Source of the DNA: Hyparrhenia diplandra
Taxonomy: Eukaryota > Streptophyta > Magnoliopsida > Poales > Poaceae
Assembly (NCBI GenBank): GCA_015847255.1
Contig: JADLZK010012648.1
Coordinates: 124,001 to 188,000 of the forward strand
Reading direction: 5' to 3'
Length of the DNA: 64,000 nt
Below the pieces are notes generated by a model, which did no database searches, was not told the DNA's origin, and saw only the letters and a list, made by a program, of their open reading frames with translations. Positions 43,220 to 52,748 of the stretch are shown here, in pieces (the first letter of the stretch is position 1; the number at the start of each line of letters is the position of its first letter). A program made the translations under genes and the position numbers.

Positions 43220-44929
43220 CATAAATCTACTGGGCCTCCATGACACCACGTGCATGCTTTCATAATATATTAGTAGATTAGTAGATACAGATATTTAAAT
43301 ATCATCAAGGTTTTATATCTCCGGCTATAGCATAGACAGGATAACAAAAAAAACTACTCCCTCCATCTCAAATTGTAAATTATTCCAAAAATATTTGAGA
43401 CTCAAAGTATTTCAAATTTGACCCAAATTTTTTAGACAAAGTTATAAAGATTGTTAACATCAAAATAGGTATAGTATAAAAATATAATTGCTGAAGAGTA
43501 ATGATATTTAGTTGGCATCATAACTATTATTATATCTTATGATATAAATTCGGTCAAACTTGAAATGTGTTGACCCTCCACTTTATCGTTGTGCCTTTGA
43601 ACCTTTTGGGTCCAGATTGGCATCAGCCGCTTTTACAATGTTGAATTAAGCCAGAAGGAAATGCACGAGCTCAGGATCAGCTGTGCGCGAGTCACTAGTG
43701 AGCTCCTGCTTATCTGTTTCGATCGTGTACTATCAATCCATCTACACGGAATGAATCTGTGCCTCCTCAGCATCCCAAACACTATAGCAGACACTGTTCA
43801 TTTACTGGTTAATCACTGTTCATCGATATTTAATTGTTGTCAGCCTATTTTACTGTTAGTTCTTTTTTTCCTGTCTGTGTTTATTCATATTTTTTGTTCA
43901 TACACTGTTCAACGATATTTAATTATTCTTTACCTGCCTTACTGTTTATTCCTTGTACTCTTTTTCTTGTTTATTTCACAGAAACAAAACCGGCGCGGCG
44001 TAACGGGCCTGTTCGTGCTAGTCACACTCACACATGCTGCAATGCCATTTATTGGTGTTTAGCTAATCAGGAAATCAACAAGTTAGTCAAATACGGTACG
44101 TGTTGCAGGCTCGTAATATTCTATTCGGGCCTTGTCATCAGAGGGCCGAGTCTGTGTGAGAAATAGTCTGGGCCGAATGGAGCCCCTATATTGATTGGGC
44201 CGTGGTGCATTAAATCTGACATCATGGTGAATGGGGGAAGATAATAAATTAAGATAAATTCTAACAATCCGCTGGCTAAACATCAGTTTACTGTTATTTT
44301 TTAGTGGTTTTCAAATTGCCAGGACTATTTTTGAGATCCCTGTATGCAGTTAAAAATTTGTTTTGTCTAGTATTTTGTTTCAGTTAAGCTGTGGCCATTG
44401 TCCCGTTCTTCTAGTTTGGCACGGTAACTTTTTTTTTGCTTTATTATCCTTTTTATGGTTTTTATTTGTTGGTACAGGGAGTATCTTCTATGATCGATGT
44501 TTTGTTATCTCAAATACACAAAAGATTTACGCATCTTTTGTATTATGATCGAGAATTAGTGAAATTTACCATGACGCGTCATTCGTGACGCTTATAATGA
44601 CATTGCCAATGACCCCGATATTGATTCCGGTTAGAATATTACCCCTATGTAATAGCATAGCCATGTTATTATTGTTACGCGACGTTATAGGCAAGTGTAG
44701 ACTGCAGGGCGCCAAAGAGTTCAAAGTCGGAGGAGATATATGGTGCAATCAAAAGTTTGCATATAGATAGCTATCAACGGACGCATTAGGAGGAAATGAA
44801 AACCGAATTATGTTTGTAATAAAAGAAGAGATACCCGGATACATAATGATGAGTAGAATAAGAGTGTACTTGCAGTGGTGGAGCAGGGGGGTGGCGGCGG
44901 CGGGGGCCACGGCCAACCAAACGACGACG
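43220..44929. other. Gene-free stretch with a Stowaway end and short repeats
   Basis: CTACTCCCTCCATCTCAAAT at about 43356 looks like a left Stowaway end, but no matching right end was found. CACTGTTCATCGATATTTAA (43816) and CACTGTTCAACGATATTTAA (43903) form a direct repeat. The open frame 43661-44062 is not recognised. Confidence 0.4.
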
Positions 44930-45190
44930 ATGCGTCAAGTGATTCATTCAGTTACATCTTTGGATCCAAGTGATTCATTCAGTTTATTTGACATTGATAA
45001 AGTGTGCCCTCTATCTTCAAAGTTCTATCTTGCCAACTTTTCAAAACAAGATATATCCAACTTGAGATGTCAACTCACTATGAACTTGATGTACCTACCA
45101 ATCCGAAGTTTCAAAATTTGACAAGTGTAGCTGATCTTTGTCGTCGACTTGTACAAACTAAAAAAATAGATGATTATCATTTAAGGATTT
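44930..45190 (+). pseudogene. hAT-type (ZMYM1-like) transposase remnant
   Basis: SLFDIDKVCPLSSKFYLANF then SKQDISNLRCQL in one frame, and YELDVPTNPKFQNLTSVADL then CRRLVQTKKIDDYHL in the next. From memory this matches the stretch before the hAT dimerisation region in plant zinc-finger MYM-type-1-like transposases (DxDKVxxLxxKYY, LxxQLxxY, SxADLCxxLVxT). The dimerisation region itself is absent. One frameshift near 45090. Confidence 0.55.
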
Positions 45191-45199
45191 CGATATGGT

Positions 45200-46900
45200 G
45201 AAGCAACGCGCAATGAAATTTAAAAACAAGGTATCTTGACCAGTTTTGCAAACTAGCTATTTGTTTTTGTGTATTTCTATAGCATAATTAATTAGTACAA
45301 TTACAATCATGGCTAGCTAGTCTATGCTTGTACGGACAATGAAAAATCTGTGGAAATTGAAAAATTCTTAAATCGATGAATATTTATTCGCCCCCTTTTA
45401 TTTTTCTCGTCAGCTTCGCCACTGTGTTCGTGGTGGCCTACTTATCTTTTTGTTTTGGTAACTTGACTGCCTTATTATAACCAACTTGTGATGGATTAAC
45501 CCGAGAGAGAGAGAGAGAGAGAGAGAGAACATAATGACTTGGACCTCAAACATTAATCCTCGTGGCTCCTCTACCGTGTGTACTCCAATGCATGGAAGGA
45601 AAGTACTAGGTCAACTTATCAGTTGATGGTTCAACCGGGAATTGGAATAAGAATAATCATCTGTGATATAAAAAGAAAGCTACACACCACTCTGTTTTGT
45701 CTGATTCTTAATGGGATCATCTAGGTTGGGCAATATATACATCCACTACAAGAACAAGGACGACGGGCTTTGCTTTAATCTGTGGTGAGGGCCGCCTGCA
45801 TTTTTCCACCTTGTTTGGGCCCTGTCTTTGTCATCAGCTTTATTTACTGCATGTGTGGTCGCTGAAACGGCTGCGCTGCGTTGTCATGGCGTTATGCCTA
45901 CCTCTAGCTCCCCTCGTCGTTTTTTCAAGTTCTTTGTTTCCTTGCTTTTTAATTTGGATGGTCATAATGCATGGTTGGTTGTCCGCACACACACATACAG
46001 TATGCACGTATTTTTTTTTACTTACTAATCATGCCATTAGCTGAAACTTGGCACGATTGGAAAAAAAAAGAGAGACTTGGACTTAGTAGCACGTGTATAT
46101 ATACAACTTTCTTAGTGAGGAGGTATTTAGGAGAGAGATTTGGATTTAGTTGGTGAAATATTTTGGGTTCGTCTACTGCACTTTTCGTTTGTATTTGTTA
46201 ATTATTGTCCAACTATATACTAACTAGGCTAAAAGATTTGTCTCGCACTTTTCAGTCAAATTATGCAATTAGTTTTTTATTTAACAATATTTAACGCTCT
46301 ATTTATGCGTCAAAAGATTTGATGTGATGGTTACTTTGTAGCACTTTTTGGGTTCACTTTTGAACACACGCGTAGCTGATTCGAGGCTGGACAGAACAGA
46401 GGATTGGACTACGACACGTGCCGTGCGTTCGACGACACATATGCATGCATGATCGCCGCCGGCCCGTTGAACAATGAACAGTGACAACCATACGAAAACG
46501 CACGTTGCGTGCAGCGACGCCGGCGGCGCGCCTCGGTCGTTGACTAGCCTATTATTACACAACCTAGTACTACTGCCAGTACATGTCATTGACTAACGAA
46601 CCGGAAGGAGATGCTACGTACCGGGAAAGACAACACGTTGAAATTTTATATTTTAGCCCTTTCTAGAAAACTATTTTAGCCCATTACCAAGATGTAGCCC
46701 ATAAGCTTTTTTCGTGCTGCCGGTCACGGCATTCTTGATACGCACACTCGTGCGTACTTATGAAAAAAAAAAAAAACTATTTCATTAGGGTTTTTTTCTT
46801 ATTATAACAACATAGTAAGAAGTCGTGCATTTTCTAGATAGTGAACCGTATCTTGGACGGTCATTCGTGCCCAAATCCACACCATAATGTACAATCTTTG
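45200..46900. other. Gene-free stretch
   Basis: Holds a (GA)13 microsatellite at 45503-45528 and a CACTACAAGAACAAGGAC start near 45747 like a CACTA end but without partner. At about 46230-46380 lies a MITE-type core (AGATTTGTCTCGCACTTTTC, GATTTGATGTGATGG) related to that at 13560. Open frames near 45811-46156 are not convincing. Confidence 0.4.
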
Positions 46901-46907
46901 GTAATGT

Positions 46908-47152
46908 AACAACTAGGCTAGCTTTTAGTTTTTACTGCCTTTCTCTTTGAACCGTATCTAATAGCAACTAGGCTAGATAGTGAACCGTACGTATCTTTGA
47001 ACCGTATAATAACAACTAGGCTATCTTTTAGTTTTTACTGCCTTTCTGTTTTTCCTTCTCTTCCCTTTCTGCCTTTGGGCTTGTAACTAGGCAACGTACC
47101 AGGTGCAATAAAGTTCAGGCAACCCCGGTGTTATCGTAGTTTCCCTCAAAAA
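46908..47152 (+). repeat. Duplicated segment leading into a LINE-type 3' end
   Basis: AACAACTAGGCTAGCTTTTA plus GTTTTTACTGCCTTTCT is repeated at about 46908-46946 and 47012-47047, with TTGAACCGTAT between. The segment closes with GCAATAAAGTTCAGGCAACC and CCCTCAAAAAAGG, similar to the 3' end of the minus-strand LINE at 48104, so it is probably a short LINE 3' fragment. Confidence 0.45.
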
Positions 47153-48103
47153 AGGATTAAAAACAGAGTGTTCCAGATAGTGAAGAACAAAGCCACTAAA
47201 TCTCTACTACGTCCGTCCAAGTATGGTTGGGGTAAAATTTCTGATCCACTCCAGAATGTTCTCTCGTACCATCATCACCCTTCTTCTGTCTTTCTCCTTA
47301 AGCAAGATTTCTAACCCACTCCAGAATGTTCTATAACTTAGCTTGTTGCGAAACGAAGAAGAGGTCCCTTTGTACCCAGTTCAGAGTTTTACACGAATTC
47401 AGATTTGTCTTCCTCACATACAAGTTCTTATGGGCACGACACTGCCCCCTTACTTCATTCGTCTTGTTGTGTGACACTTTTTTCATAAAATGATACATGA
47501 TGTTGATAAGTTGGACCCATGAACTTGGACTATGGGTTGACTGAGTGAATTCAACGGTCTCCACTACCCCCTATATTCATTTATCTATATCAACTATCAA
47601 TACCATTCACGATTGAACTTGACTTTGCTGGCACTGTTGTTCTTCTTAAGTTTTTTTTGTTCCTTAATCGCTCACACATCTCGTTGTATTTCTTCTCAGA
47701 ACAAATTTTCTTTCTTTCATTAATAAATCATTGTAGAGGCTTCAAACCCCTCCAGTTTACCTAAAAGAAAACTTTTCAACTTGACTCAAAACAGGAAAGC
47801 TTACATTATAATACTCAACTATGACTGAGTCCATTTTTCAGCCTTGTACCACGAAACCATTCATTTTCCAGCCGAGTGTTCAAACCCCCGAGTGCAGGCC
47901 TGCTTGCAGAAATGAGCTTGCCATCACTGTGCGCCTATGCTCTATTCCATTGTGTGTGCCACAATAGCCATCGTGCCCTTCGACTCTTTACCATCGAGCA
48001 GTGCTAGCTAGAGAGAAAGGGAGATGTGAAGGGAGTCATGAAAAGATCTAGGAGACAAGTGGATGCGAATGCGCGGGTTAAATTAGTGAGAATCAAATGA
48101 GTT
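47153..48103. other. Gene-free stretch
   Basis: Contains two copies of CCACTCCAGAATGTTCT (near 47248 and 47317). The frame 47331-47564 (minus) is unrecognised. No other structure seen. Confidence 0.4.
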
Positions 48104-49962
48104 GCTTTTTTAGGGAAAATAAGGCAACCTAGAAGGTTGCCTGAACTTTTATTTCATTTTAAAAAATACACATTTACTTTGGTAGTTACAAGCCATAGAG
48201 GCGAGAAGAGGAGAGGAGAGAATGAAAAAGACACAAAAAACAACACAAAAGGAAATGCTAGGCTAAATTACATAGAGCGGCTAGACCACTGAAGGATTTT
48301 GTTTATACCAACTTCTTCACTACATCTGTTGGACCACAGTGGGAGATCATCGCGGCATCTACGGGCGATCATGGCGTTGGCTTCATCTTCATGTTCGAAG
48401 ACCTTCGCATTTGCGGCATTTCCGGGTATTCCACAAAATACAAATTAGAATAGTGCTTCGACTCTGGCGTCACGTTCCTACTGAGGGGGTTAACGGTCTA
48501 AAGGGATTCGACATTGCTGCTATCGGCAAGGTGAGTGAGGTCGCAGATTGATGTAGGTCCAAAAGCTTGAGCTCCGTTGATGAGATAATCAAAAGGTGAC
48601 CACAATTGTCATCCTCAACACAAACGAGCATTGCCCATCATGTCGCATATTGCGATTATTTGAGACGCAGTGTTAGAGCTCGGCGTCGTTGATGGAGCAA
48701 CTAGAGAAAAACATGCATTTCCTAGGAGCAAACCAGATCGCGGGGAAAGCCTCATCATCGGTATGGAGTTGAAAGATTGGGCATAGTGGTCTTTGGACGT
48801 CGAGGATTCGACCGGGCGACCTAGAGATCTGGCTTCGAAATGTCTCGGGGAAAGAGTGATAGAAGCCAACGAGAGGCAACATGAGTAAGCCTAGGTTGAA
48901 GATGGACCTGAAGATTCAGCGATGACAGGACTCGAGAGGCGTGATGTTGGGCCACTTTGAATGAGAAAAAGAGCTGGGAAAGCGTCGGCCGGTGCAGGAT
49001 CCAAACCAAAGATCAAGACAGAATGCCATCATGTTGCCGCTACCAACGACGGCTTTAGTTTCATTTGAGGAAGGAAGGAAGCTCACTCATAATGTCTTTC
49101 CAAACTAGGGAGGTGTCACCGTTGAATCACCAAAAATAAACGTTGTCTTGCCATCCATATTTGTTACGGAGCTAATCGATCTAGGGTATGGTTGGAGCAC
49201 AATGAAATTTATAAATAAATTTTTTCCGTCCATATTTTTCTTTTCCATATCCGGGATGCCAAAGCCACCTTTGTTTTTGCGCAACGTGACGTCCGCCCAA
49301 GCTTGCATTGCCCACCTTTACATTTGTTCTCTCCGGACCATAGGAAGGCCCGCTGCTGAGCAACTAAACTATCCACCGTTGATTGAAAGAGAAGCGGTGA
49401 GGACATAGGGTAAACAGCTTGGGAGGAAAGGACAGAGACCACTAGGGTGGCATGCCCCATTTCATTAAGTAGATGACCTTGCCAACCTGCTAGATATTTA
49501 TTAGAACTTGCAATGTAAGGTTGGAAATCCAAAACTCTCATCTTCGAGGTAGAGAGGGGAAGGTCGAGATAGGGTTGGGGGGAGGAAGACACCGGGCATT
49601 GAAAGATATTAGCTAAGTGGGCAAGTATCGGGGTCAAGGAAGATAGGGAGGAAGGTACTTTTTCAAAGTTAATATGGAGTCTAGTGGCATTGGAGAAGAG
49701 AAGAAGAGTTTCTTGAGAGAGCCCGAAGCTGCGATTCACACGGCTTTAAGGATGATGAGGGTATCATCGCATTAAGGATGATTAGGGTATTGTTAGCGTA
49801 CTGAAGAATAGGGCAGGGAGCAGAAGGAAGGATGGGATGCTTGAGGGTACCGTTGGATGAGGCGTCGCAAAGCAACTGCTGAAACACATCAGCGACAATA
49901 ATGAAGAGGTCGGGTGAGAGGGGGTCACCATGACAAAGCCCTTTTTGCATTTGATCCACATT
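48104..49962 (-). mobile_element. 5'-truncated LINE
   Basis: Minus-strand L1-type element flanked by AAATGAGTT (48095-48103 and 49963-49971), a 9-bp target duplication. The 3' end on the minus strand reads AAATAAAAGTTCAGGCAACC, then a perfect 8-bp stem (GGCAACCT/AGGTTGCC, 48123-48141) and a short A-run. The 5' end is cut within the reverse transcriptase. Length 1859 bp. Confidence 0.75.
49105..49959 (-). pseudogene. LINE reverse transcriptase remnant
   Basis: The 5' part (49681-49959) carries GDPLSPDLFIIVADVFQQLL and YANNTLIIL, the latter being the decayed YADD active-site box. The next frame (49209-49739) gives the region after the RT core: LANIFQCPVSSSPQPYLDLP, LPLSTSKMRVLDFQPYI, NKYLAGWQGHLLNEMG and QQRAFLWSGENKCKGGQC. 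These follow the order found in plant L1 ORF2. There are frameshifts, and both catalytic Asp residues of YADD are replaced by Asn, so it is inactive. Confidence 0.8.
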
Positions 49963-50066
49963 AAATGAGTTCTTTGATAAAAAAATAATGCTTAACAGAA
50001 ATTAAATGACAATTTGGATCTAGAGCACAAAACACTTTGTCGGTCTTTATCCACAACCGGTAGTTA

Positions 50067-50273
50067 CACTACTATATCAAATCTTTTGGGAGGCGTTTGG
50101 CTTTTTTTTCCGTGGCGGGAGGCCTCGCCCCCTCGGTAAGCGAGGCCAAGCCGCAGGACAAGCAACCGTCTCGGCTAATAGGTTAACCGAGGCGGACGCC
50201 TTAGCAAAACCGTCACGGTTAACCGCTTGATTAAACGAGGTGGTTAGCATAAAGCAACTTTATGTAGTGTAGT
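50067..50273. mobile_element. Small CACTA-derived element
   Basis: Starts CACTACTATATC and ends TATGTAGTGTAGTG. The interior has inverted subterminal motifs such as AACCG(A/T)GGCGG and GGTTAACCG. About 207 bp, no frame. Target duplication not found. Confidence 0.45.
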
Positions 50274-50565
50274 GTCCCTTTATATAGTCGTAGTGTAGTT
50301 TATGTCGATACATATACACGCGTAGAGTATCTGGTACATGCATTTGCGTGGCAAAGAAGCTAAAGTGTGAAACCTAATATACTACTTTTTGCATTCCCAG
50401 TAGTTCATGCACCAAAAATTTTTTCCCAGATGCATTCATAAAGGAAATAGAGCAACGTCATGAATCATACGTAGGTGCACACGCCGCGTGCACACCGACA
50501 CACACGCGTAACCTAGAGACCAAAGCGAAAAAAAAATTGGATCGAGGAGACACAAAGACGTCTCG
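50274..50565. other. Intergenic, nothing seen
   Basis: Short stretch without frames or repeats beyond a small alternating CACACG run near 50480-50510. Confidence 0.4.
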
Positions 50566-50845
50566 GGCCAGTCTCAATAGGGGTTTTATAGGCGTTTCAC
50601 GCACATTAAATAGGGCGTCACATCAGCAAAAGTCCACTTTTTCCATGAAACACCGAGGAGAGAGAAGGGGAAAAGTTTTATCTTGGCGAAACTCTCTTGG
50701 CACGAATACTAACTATCTACGAGTCATGAAATCACAGAATAAAACTCTCCATTGAGAATAGAAGTTTCATCTAAGTTTCATTTCATTTTTATATGACATG
50801 GCAGTCTTGAAAACAACATAATGAAACTCGCCATTGAGACCAGCC
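50566..50845. mobile_element. Tourist-like MITE, diverged
   Basis: GGCCAGTCTCAATAGGGGTT on the left, and CCATTGAGACCAGCC on the right. Same family as 57248-57603. GTTTCAT/ATGAAAC motifs recur inside. Flanking trinucleotides do not match. Confidence 0.7.
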
Positions 50846-50999
50846 TTAGTGCAACACCGCCATGCAACGATTGGCAAAAAAACATCTCTGTTTATACATT
50901 GCATGTCTATGTTGTGCGTTTACAGATAGATGTGCTTGCCATTGTTGTTAAAACTGCATCTTCGAAATCACTGCATGGAAATTAAAGTGGAAACGATCG

Positions 51000-51943
51000 T
51001 CATCGCATGCTCTCAATTTGTTCAATCCTCTGCATCACCGCGTTCGCTGCCGCTGACACCAACTCAGCCAAATCACTGCAGATCGAAGAGGTCACCATTA
51101 TTAATAACAAAAACCATTTTAAGAATCAACACTTTTTATTTACATAGGATATTTTGATCGATATTGGGCATGTTTCTGTGGCCTCGCAAATCCCTTTTAA
51201 TTTTCCCTGCCTATGTATTGCACAAGTATATATATATGCTGATTGTATTATTGCATGCGTGCATAACAATGCCCGGCAGTGGTCAGAGCAAACTGAGAAT
51301 TTCAATGGCGCGTGCAAGGACGCGATCATACGTACCCTGTAGCTGGGTCGTAGGCGAGGCCGACGGTGTGCCTGGCCTCGTGGAGCGCGACGCTGAAGCG
51401 CTCGACGTCATGCGGCGCGTGGGTGTCGACGACGGCCTGCGGCAGGACCAGCGCGGAGGGATTGATGCCGTAGAAGATGGGGACGATGACCTTGCGCGCC
51501 TCCACCAGCGCGGCGAGCTCGTGGAGGCAGAACTCGGAGTCGAGGTAGCGCTCGGAGAAGATGGCCACGGCCACCTTGCACTGGCTCATGCCCTGGTTGA
51601 TGCCCTCCACCAGCCTGTCCCCCGGACGCAAGGACACGCTGTCCAGGAACGTGCGGACCCGGCCGCCGCTGAGCTGATGCAGCCGGTCGTGCAGCAGGCG
51701 CGCCACCGTGTGCCGGGTGTCCACCCCGCGGTGGTTGATGAATACGTCGTACTGCGGCGGCGCTCTCGCGCAGCCGGACACCTCCTCCTCGCCGGCGGAC
51801 GACTTCACCCGCCGCAGATCCGCCGACGACGAGACGCTGTTCTCGGTGGCGGTTGTTGCGGCCTCCGCCGACGCGTTGAGGCGCGCCGACCCGCGCATCA
51901 CGGATCTGCGCACAAGCCCGAACGTCATTGAAGGAATGTGCAT
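51000..51943 (-). CDS. TIR-only protein (conserved monocot type)
   Basis: Predicted two-exon gene: exon 1 is 51336-51943, intron 51076-51335 (GTACGT donor, CTGCAG acceptor), exon 2 is 51000-51075; 227 aa. A TIR domain spans about residues 65-170: YDVFINHRGVDTRHTVARLL, TFLDSVSLRPGDRL, VAVAIFSERYLDSEFCLHEL, VIVPIFYGINPS. The glutamate of CLHEL (residue 142) matches the catalytic Glu of plant TIR NAD+-cleaving enzymes. No NB-ARC or LRR follows; exon 2 adds a short helix (DLAELVSAAANAVMQRIEQI). The N-terminal 60 residues are Ser/Ala-rich and variable. Grasses lack TIR-NLRs but keep a small TIR-only family, and rice has a gene of this type. A role in immune signalling by NAD+-derived signals is inferred from the family. 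Start at 51943; an in-frame ATG at 51928 is an alternative. It looks intact. Confidence 0.88.
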
Positions 51944-51992
51944 TGGTAAGTGCCACCGGAACTTCGAGGCCGCTAGAAACAGCCTATACGTG

Positions 51993-51998
51993 TATATA
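51993..51998 (-). promoter_or_regulatory. TATA box of the TIR gene
   Basis: TATATA on the minus strand, about 50 bp upstream of the ATG at 51943. Confidence 0.5.
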
Positions 51999-52019
51999 TG
52001 CTGTTTGCAGTTTGCGTAG

Positions 52020-52450
52020 TCAATTTAGATGTCGCTAAACTGCTCGGACCGATGAATGAAGCTGAATTGACCAGCGACCAGGGAACATTGCACGATCAGG
52101 GTCATAGTGATAAAATGCTGGGAGATGAGTTTTATAGCGGCAACGGGGAAAAAAATTAACGTGCCCGCGTGTGAAAGCGCACGTTCCTTAGTTAGGAAAA
52201 ATCTCAGTCATCTTTGATTTTGCATTTGAATATACATGTATGCGTGACACAGTGTTTGTTTCAAGGGAGAAATTGATGAAGCGCACGGCTTGTGGTCCCA
52301 GAGGGCTCGTGCTAACATCAACATCATCATCTCGGTTGCTGTGTTCAAACGTGTCCGCGGAACACAAAAGGCAGGAGAACTGAGGAAAGCGCTCAGGTGC
52401 TAAGCGAAGTATTGTAAAATGGCAATGTATCCTATAGAAAATAAATTAGG
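52020..52450. other. Upstream region of the TIR gene
   Basis: No frame or repeat of note. Probably promoter DNA of the TIR gene on the minus strand, bounded on the right by the foldback element at 52452. Confidence 0.4.
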
Positions 52451-52451
52451 T

Positions 52452-52538
52452 GTGGAAACTATGAAAAACTCCGATCTAGATCGTAGGATGTTCATCCAAT
52501 GGCCACAGATTGGAGGTGGGCTATTTTAGCACTTAAAT
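52452..52538. mobile_element. Foldback element, left arm
   Basis: Starts GTGGAAACTATGAAAAACTC and ends TTTTAGCACTTAAAT. The whole arm is the inverted partner of 56494-56576. The two arms would have made an element of a few hundred bp before later insertions pushed them 4 kb apart. Confidence 0.8.
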
Positions 52539-52540
52539 CC

Positions 52541-52743
52541 ATCACTTATCCCACCTAATCTTTTTGCAAATAACACCCCACGTCACTGGTTGCCGTGGTG
52601 TTGTCCTCCGCCGCGACGTACGCCTCCCGATGCCGTGTGCTTGGGGGGCGGCAGCGATCGTGACGGACAACGTCGTGGACGATGATCGGCGACCTAGGGT
52701 GTTATTTGCAAAAAAAAGATTAATTAGGGTGGGATGAGTGGGG
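52541..52743. mobile_element. MITE inside the foldback element
   Basis: CACTTATCCCACCTAATCTT plus TTTGCAAATAACACC near the left end is mirrored by GGTGTTATTTGCAAAAAAAA plus GATTAATTAGGGTGGGATGA near the right. About 200 bp with a GC-rich centre. Confidence 0.7.
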
Positions 52744-52748
52744 ACATT

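Noticed and set aside
43354..43580. A complete Stowaway MITE
   Set aside because: Only the left CTCCCTCC end is present; the right inverted end is missing.
45747..45770. CACTACAAGAACAAGG as a CACTA left end
   Set aside because: No matching GTAGTG terminus or subterminal array downstream.
45811..46156. Three short plus-strand frames as membrane proteins
   Set aside because: Hydrophobic runs come from T-rich sequence; there is no conserved motif and the frames overlap each other.
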